A DNA stretch of 64,000 nucleotides, from the NCBI RefSeq assembly GCF_004912275.1, contig NZ_STGY01000010.1:1-64000 (forward strand), written 5' to 3'. The position numbers were made by a program, and so were the translations under genes. Each line of letters opens with the position of its first letter. Position 1 is the stretch's first letter. The notes beneath the pieces are model-generated. The model was given only the letters and a program-made list of their open reading frames with translations. It made no database searches and had not been told where the DNA came from. Positions 49,712-61,392 of this stretch are shown here, in pieces. This DNA is from Glycomyces buryatensis. Its GTDB lineage: Bacteria; Actinomycetota; Actinomycetes; Mycobacteriales; Micromonosporaceae.

Positions 49712-49845
49712 GCTTAATATTGAGTATCGGTGCGCAGGTCGCGCACTTGCAAGCTAAGAGCCCCCGGTGCGGGGCACGATGCGGTACCGGTTCACTGCCC
49801 GAGCGGAAGCGACGGCAGACCCGGCGACCGAGAGAAAGGGAAGCA
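49712..49845 (+). promoter_or_regulatory. Candidate L31 autoregulatory leader
   Basis: The 134 bases before rpmE contain several possible stems, including GCCCC/GGGGC around 49759-49774. Actinobacterial L31 genes are known to carry an autoregulatory leader, so one is plausible here. I cannot confirm the consensus by eye. AAAGGGAAG lies just before the ATG. Confidence 0.3.
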
Positions 49846-50076
49846 ATGAAACAGGGCATTCACCCTGAATACTTCGTCACCGACGTGACCTGTTCCTGTG
49901 GGAACAGCTTCACGACCCGGTCGACGGTGGCCTCCGGCAAGATCCAGGCCGCGACCTGCAACAAGTGCCACCCGTTCTACACGGGCAAGCAGCGCATCCT
50001 CGACACCGGCGGTCGCGTGGCCAAGTTCAAGGCCCGCTACGCCAAGTCGCAGGAAAAGGCTCAGTCCGGCAAGTAG
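49846..50076 (+). CDS. rpmE: 50S ribosomal protein L31 (zinc-binding form)
   Basis: L31 bridges the subunits. The 76-residue protein is the C+ type: a zinc ribbon with CSCG and CNKC (four Cys), followed by [24 protein letters not shown], the family signature. I chose the ATG at 49846 because AAAGGGAAG is upstream and the product begins [10 protein letters not shown] as usual; a longer frame from 49720 has a poor N-terminus. An intrinsic terminator follows, separating it from prfA. Confidence 0.95.
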   Translation: MKQGIHPEYFVTDVTCSCGNSFTTRSTVASGKIQAATCNKCHPFYTGKQRILDTGGRVAKFKARYAKSQEKAQSGK

Positions 50077-50084
50077 CTTTGTTG

Positions 50085-50123
50085 CGCAGCGCTCGTGTCA
50101 TTGGCACGGGCGCTGCGTTTTTT
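50085..50123 (+). terminator. Intrinsic terminator of rpmE
   Basis: CGCAGCGCTCGTG pairs with CACGGGCGCTGCG (one T-G pair), a 13-bp stem with a 7-base loop followed by six T. It starts eight bases after the rpmE stop and is the clearest intrinsic terminator of the window. Confidence 0.92.
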
Positions 50124-50170
50124 CGTCTCTTACTTCTGCTCGCCCGGTCTTTCCACCGAAGGGACACACC

Positions 50171-51256
50171 ATGTCTACCGCCGCCGACAACCGCCTGGCC
50201 TCGCTCCTCGCCGAGTTCTCCGATCTCGAGGCGCAGATGGGCGACCCCGCCCTGCACGCCGACCCCGCCCAGGCCAAGCGCGTCGGCCGCCGCTACGCCG
50301 AGCTCACTCCGATCGCCAAGACCGCCGCGGACATTTCGCAGGCTAAAGAGGACCTGGAGACGGCCACTGAGCTGGCGAGCGAGGACGCCGAGTTCGCCGA
50401 GGAGGCCGAGCGCATCAAGGCGAACCTGCCGGGTCTGGAGTCGAAGCTGGCGGAGCTGATGATCCCGCGCGACCCCGATGACTCCAAGGACGTGATCATG
50501 GAGATCAAGGCGGGCGCCGGCGGCGAGGAGTCCGGCCTGTTCGCCGGGGACCTGCTGCGCATGTACCTGCGCTATTTCGAGCAGGCCGGCTACGCGGTCG
50601 AGGTCATCGGCCGCGCGGAGACCGACCTGGGCGGCATCAAGGACGCGTCGATCGCCGTGCGCACCAAGGGAACTCCCGAGGGCGGCAATGGCGTCTGGTC
50701 GGTCATGAAGTTCGAGGGCGGGGTCCACCGCGTGCAGCGGGTGCCCGCGACCGAGTCTCAGGGCCGCGTCCACACCTCCGCCGCCGCCGTCGTGGTGATG
50801 CCCGAGGCCGAGGAGGTCGACCTCGAACTCAATATGAACGACATCCGGGTCGACGTCTACCGCTCGTCCGGTCCCGGCGGCCAGTCCGTCAACACCACCG
50901 ACTCGGCCGTGCGCCTCACGCACGAGCCCACCGGCGTCGTGGTCACCTCGCAGGACCAGAAGAGCCAGCTGCAGAACAAGGAGGCCGCGCTCCGCGTGCT
51001 GCGCGCCCGCCTGCTCGCCAAGCAGCAGGAGGAGGCCGCCGCGGCAGCCGGAGAGGCCCGCCGTTCGCAGGTGCGCACCGCCGACCGCTCCGAGCGGATC
51101 CGCACCTACAACTTCCCGCAGAACCGGCTCACCGACCACCGCATCGGCTACACCGCCTACAACCTCGACCACGTCATGAACGGGGAGCTCACCGAGATGT
51201 TCGAGGCCCTTCAGGCCGCCGACCGGGCCGAGCGCATGGCCGGCACCGATGCCTGA
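50171..51256 (+). CDS. prfA: Peptide chain release factor 1
   Basis: RF1 frees peptides at UAA and UAG. The 361-residue protein has the tripeptide anticodon motif in [10 protein letters not shown] (P-A-T), and the catalytic GPGGQSVN (GGQ, residues 236-238) whose Gln is methylated by PrmC. I chose the ATG at 50171, with GAAGGGA upstream. Its 3' end overlaps the prmC start by eight bases, so the factor and its methylase are coupled. A strong terminator precedes it, so a promoter within 50124-50170 or readthrough is needed. Confidence 0.96.
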   Translation: MSTAADNRLASLLAEFSDLEAQMGDPALHADPAQAKRVGRRYAELTPIAKTAADISQAKEDLETATELASEDAEFAEEAERIKANLPGLESKLAELMIPRDPDDSKDVIMEIKAGAGGEESGLFAGDLLRMYLRYFEQAGYAVEVIGRAETDLGGIKDASIAVRTKGTPEGGNGVWSVMKFEGGVHRVQRVPATESQGRVHTSAAAVVVMPEAEEVDLELNMNDIRVDVYRSSGPGGQSVNTTDSAVRLTHEPTGVVVTSQDQKSQLQNKEAALRVLRARLLAKQQEEAAAAAGEARRSQVRTADRSERIRTYNFPQNRLTDHRIGYTAYNLDHVMNGELTEMFEALQAADRAERMAGTDA

Positions 51257-52085
51257 TTGGGGCGAGCTCCTCCGCTCGGCGGCCGAGCGGCTGGCCGAGT
51301 CGGGCGTGTTCCCGGCCCGGGTCGACGCCGAGCTGCTGGCCGCGCACGTGGCCGGCATCCGGCGCGGGCAGCTCATCACCGCGCCCGATCCGACCGAGTC
51401 GCAGCGCGCGTCGTTCGACCACCTGGTGGGGCGGCGCACCAAGCGCGAGCCGCTCCAGCACCTGACCGGTTCGGCCCCGTTCCGCTACGGCGAGATCGCG
51501 GTCGGACCGGGCGTGTTCGTGCCGCGCCCCGAGACCGAGCTGCTCGTCGACTGGGCCTTGGAGCACCTGCCGGAGGGCGGGACCGTCATCGACGCGTGCT
51601 CCGGATCGGGTGCCATTGCCCACGCGATCTCCACCGAGCGGCCCGACTGCAGTGTGTGGGCCGTGGAGGTCGACCCCGACGCGTTCGAGTGGATGGAGGC
51701 GAATCTGCGCCCCACCACGGCCGTGCCGGTCCTCGCCGACGCCGTCGCCGAGGGGACGCTCGCCGAACTCGACGGGACCATCGATCTGGTCGTCGCCAAT
51801 CCGCCGTATGTGCCGATGGACATGGAGGTCGCCCCCGAGGTCGACTTCGATCCGTCGGGCGCGGTCTACGCGGACGCGGCCGGGCTCGCGGTCATCCAGC
51901 CGCTCGCCTCGCGGGCGCGCCGCTGGCTGCGTCCGGGCGGCTGGTTCGGCTTCGAACACGACGACACGCACGGCCGGGCCGCCCCCGAGATCCTGCGCGT
52001 CAGCGGTTTCACCGACGTCGCCGATCACGAGGACCTGGCGGGCCGCTCGCGCTTCGCGACGGGAAAGCTAGGCTTGTCGCCGTGA
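51249..52085 (+). CDS. prmC: Release factor glutamine methyltransferase
   Basis: PrmC methylates the GGQ glutamine of RF1 and RF2. The 278-residue protein has an N-terminal helical domain and a SAM fold with motif [17 protein letters not shown] and the catalytic [12 protein letters not shown]. The ATG lies inside prfA. Its stop overlaps the next GTG (GTGA). The motif I Cys replacing the more usual Leu-Cys-T-G pattern is common in actinobacteria. Confidence 0.93.
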   Translation: MPDWGELLRSAAERLAESGVFPARVDAELLAAHVAGIRRGQLITAPDPTESQRASFDHLVGRRTKREPLQHLTGSAPFRYGEIAVGPGVFVPRPETELLVDWALEHLPEGGTVIDACSGSGAIAHAISTERPDCSVWAVEVDPDAFEWMEANLRPTTAVPVLADAVAEGTLAELDGTIDLVVANPPYVPMDMEVAPEVDFDPSGAVYADAAGLAVIQPLASRARRWLRPGGWFGFEHDDTHGRAAPEILRVSGFTDVADHEDLAGRSRFATGKLGLSP

Positions 52086-52840
52086 GGCTGTTCAACTGCA
52101 AGAAGATCAAGGACCGGGCCACCGGTCTCAAGTCGGCTGCTCGCGCGGTCGGTGGCGGCAAGCTAGTGGTGATCCCGACCGACACCGTGTACGGAATCGG
52201 CTGCGATGCCTTCTCCCACACGGCGGTGCGTGCGCTGCTGGCGGCGAAGGGCCGCGGCCGGGACATGGCGCCACCGGTGCTCATCGGCTCCAAGCGCGCC
52301 CTCGACGGGATCGCCTCGGACATGTCGAAGTCCGCCAAGGACCTCATCGACGCGTTCTGGCCGGGACCGCTCACCGTCGTCGTGCCCTACACGCCGACCC
52401 TGACCTGGGACCTGGGCGACACCGACGGCACCGTCGCGGTGCGCATGCCGCTGCACCCGCTGGCGCTCGAACTGCTCAAGGAGACCGGCCCGATGGCCGT
52501 CTCCTCGGCCAACAAGTCCGGGCAGCCGCCCGCCGAGACCGCCGCCGACGCCAAGGCCCAATTGGGTTCGGACGTCTCGGTGTACCTGGAGGCCGGCGCC
52601 AGCGAGGACAACCTGCCCTCCACCATCGTCGACTGCGTCTCCGAGCCCCCGCAGGTCCTGCGCGAGGGCGTCTTGACCGTCGAGCAGCTCCGCAAGGTCG
52701 TGCCCGGCGTGCTCGACGCCGACGGCTACGGCCCCGGCGAGCGCCCCGAGGACTCCGAGCCCGAGGCTGAGGTTTCCGAGGAATCGGCGCCGCCGGAGGA
52801 TCCGACCGAGGCGGAGAAGCCCGAAACGGCCGAGTCGTGA
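52082..52840 (+). CDS. Threonylcarbamoyl-AMP synthase (Sua5/YciO/YrdC family)
   Basis: The enzyme makes L-threonylcarbamoyl-AMP for t6A in tRNAs reading ANN codons. The 252-residue protein has the YrdC fold: IPTDTVYGIGCDAFS, WPGPLTVVV, TVAVRMPLHPLALELL and SSANKSGQPPA. A Glu/Pro/Ser-rich acidic tail of about 45 residues follows; no Sua5 C-terminal domain is present. A GTG overlaps the prmC stop. The position after prmC and before the ATP synthase genes is conserved in actinobacteria. Confidence 0.9.
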   Translation: MRLFNCKKIKDRATGLKSAARAVGGGKLVVIPTDTVYGIGCDAFSHTAVRALLAAKGRGRDMAPPVLIGSKRALDGIASDMSKSAKDLIDAFWPGPLTVVVPYTPTLTWDLGDTDGTVAVRMPLHPLALELLKETGPMAVSSANKSGQPPAETAADAKAQLGSDVSVYLEAGASEDNLPSTIVDCVSEPPQVLREGVLTVEQLRKVVPGVLDADGYGPGERPEDSEPEAEVSEESAPPEDPTEAEKPETAES

Positions 52841-53388
52841 CCGCGGTGTTCTCGGTCCTGCACGTGTGCACCGGCAATATCTGCCGGTCGCCGATGTCCG
52901 AGCGCATCCTCGACGGTCTCACCGGCGACGACGTGTTCAACCACGGCGCCGGCACCGGGAACTGGCACGAGGGCGAGGACATGCAGGTCAATTCCCGCTT
53001 CGAACTCGAAGACCGGGGCTACGACTCGCAGGGCCACCACGCCAGGCGCATCGAACGCGCCCACGTCGAGTCCTCGGACCTCATCCTGGTCGCCACCGCG
53101 GGCCACCTGGAGATCCTCGCCGACCATTTCCCCGAGGCTCGGGAGAGGACCTTCCTTGTACGCCAGTTCGGCTTGATCACCGCCGACGTCTTGGCCGAAC
53201 TGCCCGAGGGCGACGCCGCCGTGCGCGGCAAGGCCCTGGTGGCGGAGGCCGCCAAACGGCAGGGCGACTACCCCGAGTCCGACCTGCTCGACCCGTGGGG
53301 CATGGACCGCGGCGTCTACGGCCAGATCGCCGACCAGCTCGAAGCCGCGCTCAAACCCGTCGCACAAGCCTTGGAGTCCACCGAATGA
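52837..53388 (+). CDS. Low-molecular-weight protein-tyrosine-phosphatase
   Basis: The 183-residue protein begins HVCTGNICRSPMSE, the P-loop C-x5-R (Cys11, Arg17) of the family. The general acid is Asp152 in LLDPWGMD, a replacement of the usual DPY. The likely function is dephosphorylation of tyrosine on polysaccharide or signalling proteins; the substrate is unknown. The GTG overlaps the previous stop (GTGA), and its stop overlaps the next ATG, so it is embedded in the operon. Confidence 0.88.
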   Translation: MTAVFSVLHVCTGNICRSPMSERILDGLTGDDVFNHGAGTGNWHEGEDMQVNSRFELEDRGYDSQGHHARRIERAHVESSDLILVATAGHLEILADHFPEARERTFLVRQFGLITADVLAELPEGDAAVRGKALVAEAAKRQGDYPESDLLDPWGMDRGVYGQIADQLEAALKPVAQALESTE

Positions 53389-53786
53389 GGGCCTCCCGAG
53401 GTTTCCTCAAACCCTGTTTCATCGCCTCCGGGCTGGCGCTGCTGGTCGCCGTCGGGCTCGGCTGGGCCTTCGGCGGCGCCGTTGGCGCGGCGGGCGCGGG
53501 CGGGGGAGTGGCATTGGCCGCGTTGGGCTTCGCCGGTTCCGTCTGGGCCATCGCGGCAGCCGAAAACATTGATGTGCGTCTCACTCTGCCGGTGGCGTTG
53601 CTCACATACATGATCAAGTTGGTGCTGTTCGGGACAGCACTGTGGGCGATCGATCAGTTCACTCCGGACGCATTGCGCCCCAGCGCATTCGGGATCATTG
53701 GAGGGGCCCTGACCTGGCTCACCGTGCAGGTCGTCTGGACGTTCCGTGCGAAAATCCCTTATATCGAGCTCGAAAAACGGCCCTGA
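53385..53786 (+). CDS. atpI: ATP synthase protein I-like membrane protein
   Basis: The 133-residue protein has four predicted membrane helices (about 12-32, 34-54, 63-84, 101-120) and a short basic tail. It fits AtpI in length, hydropathy and position just upstream of the F0 genes; AtpI is thought to help c-ring assembly or Mg2+ uptake. The sequence similarity by eye is weak, so the call leans on context. The ATG overlaps the phosphatase stop (ATGA). Confidence 0.6.
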   Translation: MRASRGFLKPCFIASGLALLVAVGLGWAFGGAVGAAGAGGGVALAALGFAGSVWAIAAAENIDVRLTLPVALLTYMIKLVLFGTALWAIDQFTPDALRPSAFGIIGGALTWLTVQVVWTFRAKIPYIELEKRP

Positions 53787-53897
53787 CCGGCGGCTGTAGC
53801 GTGTTTCGTGACGGTTGACAAATCCGCACGGATGACTCTCGTCTCAGCTAGCCCGCTGGTGAGATCCTGTGTAGTTCCTGTTAGAGTTCACCTCGAC

Positions 53898-54125
53898 ATG
53901 GCCGACCCGAAAACCCCCGACGGCAAGCCCGACAAACCCGGACCCGATGGTTCGGAAGCGGGCTGGCGCGCTCTGGGGTATCTCTTGTCCGGGATCATCT
54001 TCTGGGGTGGACTCGGATATCTCGTCGACCTATGGCTCGAACTACCCAAAGTCGGGCTCCTGGTAGGGATGCTTGTCGGTGCTGCAGCAGGTATGTACCT
54101 GCTGATCAAGCAGATGTCGCCGTAA
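53898..54125 (+). CDS. AtpZ/AtpI-type small membrane protein
   Basis: The 75-residue protein has a Pro/Asp/Lys-rich N-terminus and two helices (about 27-45 and 51-71), with GWRALGYLLSGIIFWGGLGYLVD typical of AtpZ. This family is associated with F1F0 ATP synthase operons and is thought to aid assembly with AtpI. A TAGAGT at 53882-53887 lies ten bases before the ATG and could be a -10, making the transcript almost leaderless. A TTGACA at 53815 is not correctly spaced from it. Confidence 0.7.
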   Translation: MADPKTPDGKPDKPGPDGSEAGWRALGYLLSGIIFWGGLGYLVDLWLELPKVGLLVGMLVGAAAGMYLLIKQMSP

Positions 54126-54156
54126 TTGACCGACACTGACTGAGAGGCGTGACTCG

Positions 54157-54969
54157 GTGACCGACTCAGCCAATGTGCTGGCCGCAGAGGAATCCCACTT
54201 CCCACCCGGCATTCACAGCTTTGACTTCCGGGACTGGTTCACCGGACTCAGCGAGACCGCTCTCGCGCACATGTTCACGACCATCACCCTCGGGGTATGG
54301 CTGACCATCGCAATTCTCATCGTGTTCTTCCTGTGGGCCTATCGCAAACCCCAGATCGTCCCCACCAAGAAGCAGTGGCTGGCGGAGTCCGCTTACGGAT
54401 TCATCCGCAACACCGTTTCGATCGATCTGATGGGCAAGAAGGACGGCGTCAGGTTCGCCCCTTATCTCGCCACCCTTTTCCTCTTCATCCTGGTTATGAA
54501 CTTCTGGGCAATCGTCCCGGGTATCCAGATCTCGCCGATGGCGCACATCGCATTCCCGGCGACGCTCGCGATCCTGTCGTGGGCCATCTACATGTGGGTC
54601 GGCGTCAAGAAGCACGGCTTCATCAAGTTCATGCAGCTCACCTGCGTGCCCCCCGGGGCGCCCTGGTTCATCTACCCCCTGCTGATCCCGATCGAGTTCC
54701 TGCAGAACATCATCCTGCGGCCGGTCACCCTGGCACTGCGGCTGTTCGCGAACATGTTCGCCGGCCACCTCATCCTGCTGGTCTTCATCCTCGGCGGATT
54801 CGAACTGCTGAACTCGGGCAACGTCTTCATCCAGGGCATGTCCGTCCTCTCCTTCGCCATGGGGATCGCCATGACGGGCTTCGAGCTCATCGTCATCCTG
54901 CTGCAGGCATATGTCTTCACACTCCTGACCGGTATGTACATCCAGGGGTCCCTTGCGGACGAGCACTAG
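54157..54969 (+). CDS. atpB: ATP synthase F0 subunit a
   Basis: Subunit a provides the proton half-channels. The 270-residue protein has five to six helices and the essential Arg in LALRLFANMFAGHLIL. Its C-terminal helix MGIAMTGFELIVILLQAYVFTLLTGMYI is conserved. It starts with a GTG and TGAGAGG upstream. A 7-bp hairpin straddles its stop (54968-54985), 93 bp before atpE. Confidence 0.95.
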   Translation: MTDSANVLAAEESHFPPGIHSFDFRDWFTGLSETALAHMFTTITLGVWLTIAILIVFFLWAYRKPQIVPTKKQWLAESAYGFIRNTVSIDLMGKKDGVRFAPYLATLFLFILVMNFWAIVPGIQISPMAHIAFPATLAILSWAIYMWVGVKKHGFIKFMQLTCVPPGAPWFIYPLLIPIEFLQNIILRPVTLALRLFANMFAGHLILLVFILGGFELLNSGNVFIQGMSVLSFAMGIAMTGFELIVILLQAYVFTLLTGMYIQGSLADEH

Positions 54970-54985
54970 AGAGCACTCGCTCTCT
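54968..54985 (+). other. Hairpin at the atpB stop
   Basis: AGAGAGC (54968-54974) pairs with GCTCTCT (54979-54985) with a 4-base loop, overlapping the atpB TAG. It could influence the unequal expression of a and c subunits by processing or stability. There is no T-run, so it is not a terminator. Confidence 0.4.
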
Positions 54986-55078
54986 CTTCACCCCGCATAG
55001 ATTTCCGAAGTTTTACAAGAACGAACAACATCGTGCGCGTGACGGACACGCCACGCTGACACCTAGGAGAAAAACGCC

Positions 55079-55291
55079 ATGGAAGGCAGCCTCAACGTCA
55101 TCGGTTACGGCCTCGCTGCGATCGGCCCCGGTATCGGTGTCGCCCTGATCTTCGCCGCGTGGATCACCGCCACCGCCCGCCAACCCGAGTCGGCCGGTAT
55201 CACCCGCCCGATGCTGTTCATGGGCTTTGCCCTCGTCGAGGTTCTGGCGCTGTTCGGCCTCGTTCTCGCCTTCGCCCTCGGCGGGGCCTAA
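55079..55291 (+). CDS. atpE: ATP synthase F0 subunit c
   Basis: Subunit c forms the rotor ring. The 70-residue hairpin has helix 1 GLAAIGPGIGVALIFAAWI, the polar loop ARQPE, and helix 2 with the proton-binding Glu54 in FALVEVLALFG. AGGAGAAAAA lies before the ATG, a strong site that fits the higher copy number needed. It is a small protein of ordinary length. Confidence 0.97.
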   Translation: MEGSLNVIGYGLAAIGPGIGVALIFAAWITATARQPESAGITRPMLFMGFALVEVLALFGLVLAFALGGA

Positions 55292-55309
55292 CACTTTTAC
55301 GGAGCGATC

Positions 55310-55843
55310 ATGATTCTGGCAGAAGAAGGAGGCGCGGCGATTCTCTTCCCGATTTGGCAAGAGATGCTCGTCGGCGCCATCGCCTTCGGTCTGCTGTGCT
55401 TCGTGCTCATGAAGTTCGTCTTCCCCCGTATGGAGAAGACCTTCGAAGCACGAGTAGATGCGATCGAAGGCGGTATCGAAAGGGCTGAGACGGCGCAAGA
55501 AGAGGCCAATCAGACCCTTGAGGAATACCGCCGCAAGTTGGAGGGGGCCCAATCCGAGGCCGCCGCCATCCGCGACGAGGCCCGTGCCGACGCCGTCGCC
55601 GCCAAGGAGGAGATCCTCGTCTCCGCCCGCGAGGAGGCCAACCGCATCATCGCGGCCGGCCACGCCCAGATCGAGGCCTCGCGCCAGCAGCTCGTCCGCG
55701 AGCTGCGAAGTGAGGTCGGCAACCTGGCCGTGGACCTGGCCGGGAAGATCATCGGCCAGCGTCTGGCCGACGACGCCTCCACCACGGAGACCGTCGACCA
55801 GTTCCTCGCACAGATGGAAACTGAATCGAGCGGGGCGCGCTGA
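55310..55843 (+). CDS. atpF: ATP synthase F0 subunit b
   Basis: Subunit b is the peripheral stalk. The 177-residue protein has an N-terminal membrane helix (about 14-36) and a long charged coiled coil. Its length is usual and there is no fused delta domain, as occurs in mycobacteria. The stop shares one base with the atpH ATG. Confidence 0.94.
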   Translation: MILAEEGGAAILFPIWQEMLVGAIAFGLLCFVLMKFVFPRMEKTFEARVDAIEGGIERAETAQEEANQTLEEYRRKLEGAQSEAAAIRDEARADAVAAKEEILVSAREEANRIIAAGHAQIEASRQQLVRELRSEVGNLAVDLAGKIIGQRLADDASTTETVDQFLAQMETESSGAR

Positions 55844-56664
55844 TGTCGACGACTGGACGCGAAAGCACTGAGGCCGGACGCGAGACCCTGGAGGCGTTCG
55901 CCTCCGGGGCCACGGCCGAGCAGGTCACCGAATGCGGCGAACAGCTGCTGAACGTGACACGGTTCCTCGTCGACCAGCCTCGGCTGCGTCGCGCCCTGTC
56001 CGACCCCGCCCGCGAGGCGGACGACCGGGAGGGGCTGGTTCGCCGGCTCCTCGCGGACCAGGTCGGCACCGCCGCGATCGATGTCGTGGCGACGCTGGTG
56101 AAGGGCCGCTGGGGTAGTCCGTCCGAGCTGGTCGACGGTTGCGAGACGCTCGCAATCAGCGCCCTGCTGGACGCCGGCAAGCAGAGCGGCACCCTCGCCA
56201 ACATCGAAGACCAGCTGTTCCGCTTCGGGCGGCTGGTTGACGGTGACCTGGAACTGTCGTCAGTATTGGACTCGAGCGGCACCGACCCTGAGGGTCGGTC
56301 CCGCCTGGTCGTACAACTGCTCGACGGCAAGGCCGAACCGGAGACGGTGAAGCTCGCGGCCGCCGCCTGCTACGGCATCGGCGGCCGGGGCTTCCACGCC
56401 TCGCTCGCCTACCTGATCGAGGCCGCCGCTGCGGCCCGCGATGAGGCCGTGGCCTACGTAACCGTGGCCACGCCGATCGACGAGTCGGGCGAGCGGAAAC
56501 TCGCCGCCAAGCTCAGCCTCGTCTACGGTCGTCCGGTGGCTTTGAAGCTCACCGTCGACCCCGAGATCGTCGGGGGCATCCGAGTGCAAGTCGGCTCGGA
56601 GCTGTGGGACGGAACCGTCTCGCGGCGCCTCGACGAAGCCCGCCAAGCCTTGGCCGGACGCTGA
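55843..56664 (+). CDS. atpH: ATP synthase F1 subunit delta
   Basis: Delta links the F1 head to the b stalk. The 273-residue protein is longer than E. coli delta (177) because of an N-terminal extension of 30 residues and a loop, but is shorter than the b-delta fusion of mycobacteria. The C-terminal segment [20 protein letters not shown] and [25 protein letters not shown] are the family core. It overlaps atpF by one base and is followed by atpA after 37 bp. Confidence 0.93.
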   Translation: MSTTGRESTEAGRETLEAFASGATAEQVTECGEQLLNVTRFLVDQPRLRRALSDPAREADDREGLVRRLLADQVGTAAIDVVATLVKGRWGSPSELVDGCETLAISALLDAGKQSGTLANIEDQLFRFGRLVDGDLELSSVLDSSGTDPEGRSRLVVQLLDGKAEPETVKLAAAACYGIGGRGFHASLAYLIEAAAAARDEAVAYVTVATPIDESGERKLAAKLSLVYGRPVALKLTVDPEIVGGIRVQVGSELWDGTVSRRLDEARQALAGR

Positions 56665-56701
56665 GATCCAGCCGGTAACTATTGAAAGGGATAACGTTCA
56701 G

Positions 56702-58336
56702 ATGGCTGAATTGACCATCTCCTCCGACGAGATTCGTAGTGCGCTTGACGACTACGTCTCGTCGTACCGGCCGGAGGTCTCGCGCGAAGAGGTCGGTACC
56801 GTCACCAGCGCAGGCGACGGCATCGCGATCGTTGAGGGACTTCCCTCGGCGATGGCCAACGAGCTCCTCGAATTCGAGGGCGGCGTGATGGGCCTGGCCC
56901 TGAACCTCGACGTCCGCGAGATCGGCGCCGTCCTCCTGGGCGACCCGGTCAAGGTCGCCGAGGGCCAGTCCGTGAAGCGGACCGGCAAGGTCCTGTCCGT
57001 CCCGGTCGGCGACAAGTTCCTGGGCCGCGTCGTCGACGCCCTGGGCAACCCCATCGACGACCTGGGCGAGATCGAGGCCGAGGGCGAGCGCGAGCTCGAA
57101 CTCCAGGCTCCCAACGTCATCAACCGCCAGTCGGTGTCCGAGCCGGTCGAGACCGGCATCAAGGCCATCGACGCGATGACCCCGATCGGCCGCGGCCAGC
57201 GTCAGCTGATCATCGGCGACCGCAAGACCGGTAAGACCCAGGTCTGCATCGACACGATCATCAACCAGAAGGCCAACTGGGAGTCCGGTGACCCGAAGAA
57301 GCAGCTGCGCTGCATCTACGTCGCCATCGGCCAGAAGGGCTCGACGGTCGCCGGCATCAAGGGCATGCTCGAAGCGCACGGCGCGATGGAGTACACCACC
57401 ATCGTCACCGCGAACGCGGACGAGCCGGCCGGTCTGAAGTACTTGGCGCCCTACACCGGTTCGTCCATCGGACAGCACTGGATGTACGGCGGCAAGCACG
57501 TCCTCATCGTCTTCGACGACCTGTCGAAGCAGGCCGAGGCCTACCGCACCGTGTCGCTGCTGCTGCGTCGTCCCCCGGGCCGCGAGGCCTTCCCCGGCGA
57601 CGTCTTCTACTTGCACTCCCGTCTGCTGGAGCGTTGCGCGAAGCTGTCCGACGAGCTCGGCGCGGGTTCGATGACCGGTCTGCCGATCATCGAGACCAAG
57701 GCCGGCGACATCTCGCAGTTCATCCCGACCAACGTCATCTCGATCACCGACGGCCAGGTCTACCTCGAAGAGGGCCTGTTCAACTCGGGTGTGCGTCCGG
57801 CCATCAACGTCGGTACGTCCGTCTCCCGTGTCGGTGGCGCGGCCCAGACCAAGGGCATGCGCTCCGTCGCCGGTAGCCTGCGTCTGGACCTGGCTCAGTA
57901 CCGCGAGCTGGAGGCCTTCGCGGCCTTCGCCTCCGACCTCGACGCGGCCTCCAAGGCGCAGCTCGAGCGCGGTCTGCGGATGGTCGAACTGCTCAAGCAG
58001 GGTGTGGCGGCGCCGCTCCCGATGGGCGAGGAGACCATCTCGATCTGGGCCGGCACCGCCGGTCAGCTCGACGACATCCCGGTCGGAGAGGTCGCTCGTT
58101 TCGAGTCCGAGTTCCTCACCTACATGCGCGCGAACCACGCGGACGTCGTCGCCACCCTCAACGAGGGCAAGGTCAAGGTCACCGGCGACATTGAGGAGAG
58201 CCTCAAGAACGCCGTCGCCAAGTTCAAGCGGATGTTCAAGTCCTCGGCCGACAACCTGAACGTCAGCGACGAGCCCGAGGACGCACTCGAGGGCGAAGTC
58301 GACGTCGAGACCGTCAAGCGCGTCAAGAAGGGTTAG
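56702..58336 (+). CDS. atpA: ATP synthase F1 subunit alpha
   Basis: Alpha carries the non-catalytic nucleotide sites. The 544-residue protein has Walker A GDRKTGKT (about 173-180; Lys replaces the usual Gln of GDRQTGKT), the [25 protein letters not shown] block and the Arg finger in [33 protein letters not shown], of which I give only landmarks. The C-terminal tail is acidic. It begins with GAAAGGG upstream. Confidence 0.97.
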   Translation: MAELTISSDEIRSALDDYVSSYRPEVSREEVGTVTSAGDGIAIVEGLPSAMANELLEFEGGVMGLALNLDVREIGAVLLGDPVKVAEGQSVKRTGKVLSVPVGDKFLGRVVDALGNPIDDLGEIEAEGERELELQAPNVINRQSVSEPVETGIKAIDAMTPIGRGQRQLIIGDRKTGKTQVCIDTIINQKANWESGDPKKQLRCIYVAIGQKGSTVAGIKGMLEAHGAMEYTTIVTANADEPAGLKYLAPYTGSSIGQHWMYGGKHVLIVFDDLSKQAEAYRTVSLLLRRPPGREAFPGDVFYLHSRLLERCAKLSDELGAGSMTGLPIIETKAGDISQFIPTNVISITDGQVYLEEGLFNSGVRPAINVGTSVSRVGGAAQTKGMRSVAGSLRLDLAQYRELEAFAAFASDLDAASKAQLERGLRMVELLKQGVAAPLPMGEETISIWAGTAGQLDDIPVGEVARFESEFLTYMRANHADVVATLNEGKVKVTGDIEESLKNAVAKFKRMFKSSADNLNVSDEPEDALEGEVDVETVKRVKKG

Positions 58337-58338
58337 CC

Positions 58339-60707
<2,369 letters not shown>

Positions 60708-60728
60708 TCCTTCTTAATGGCGCACCGA

Positions 60729-60770
60729 GAGAGCGGCCCCGGAACTTCGGTTCCGGGGCCGCTCTCTTTT
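60729..60770 (+). terminator. Intrinsic terminator after atpD
   Basis: GAGAGCGGCCCCGGAA (60729-60744) pairs with TTCCGGGGCCGCTCTC (60751-60766), a 16-bp perfect stem followed by TTTT. An outer GCACCGA/TCGGTGC pair extends it. It also serves the convergent minus-strand gene. Confidence 0.92.
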
Positions 60771-60776
60771 CGGTGC

Positions 60777-61280
60777 TCAGCCGTCGTCGCCGCTGTCGTC
60801 ACCAGTGTCGTCGTCTGCCGAACCCAGCTGTGGGACACCGTCGACGCAGCGCACCGAGTACTCCTCCTCGTCGGACTCGCTCTCGAACTCGATCTCCGCG
60901 TCCGCGGCCGGTACGGACTCGACATTGCTGACCTGCCAGCCCTGGGACGGGGTCCACGATTCGATGGTCACCTGGGTGCCGTCGCAGCTGGCGAGGAAGG
61001 TGCCGCCCGCGCCGCCGAAGACCTGTTCTCCGGCACCGGGACTCGGCGTCGCGTCCGGCTCGTCGGACGGGGTGGGGGAGGGCGACTCGCTCGCCGAGGC
61101 ATCGTCGCTCGGCTGGTTCGACTCGCTGTCATCGAGTGCCTGCTGGACGCTCTCCTCGGACATCGGCTCGGTCGGCGGATCGAGGGTGCCTCCCTGGGCC
61201 AGCGCGACCGCGCCGATCCCCGCCACCACTGCCACGGCGGCGGCCGCCATCCATCCGGTCACTACCCATTTCCTCTGCAT
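60777..61280 (-). CDS. Secreted or anchored acidic protein of unknown function
   Basis: The 167-residue protein has an N-terminal hydrophobic helix (about 10-29, WMAAAAVAVVAGIGAVALA), a Ser/Pro/Asp/Glu-rich linker (about 30-85), and a small domain with two Cys (LASCDGTQVTIESWTPSQGW and YSVRCVDGVPQ), ending in an acidic tail. I recognise no family. It converges on atpD across a terminator and diverges from the two-component genes. Confidence 0.65.
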   Translation of the reverse strand: MQRKWVVTGWMAAAAVAVVAGIGAVALAQGGTLDPPTEPMSEESVQQALDDSESNQPSDDASASESPSPTPSDEPDATPSPGAGEQVFGGAGGTFLASCDGTQVTIESWTPSQGWQVSNVESVPAADAEIEFESESDEEEYSVRCVDGVPQLGSADDDTGDDSGDDG

Positions 61281-61392
61281 GGAACCAGCTTGCCCGGGAC
61301 ACGGTTAAGACGGCGATAAGGCGGCTCTAAGCCTTCTCAGTTCACGTCGGCGGGGTGGATTCGGAGGGCGTTCGCCGCATAGAGTTCCGGCC

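Noticed and set aside
53815-53820. TTGACA before the AtpZ-like gene as a -35
   Set aside because: No reasonable -10 lies 16-19 bp downstream.
56549-58138. Long open frame antisense to atpA
   Set aside because: Opposite strand of a strongly conserved gene; composition is that of a shadow frame.
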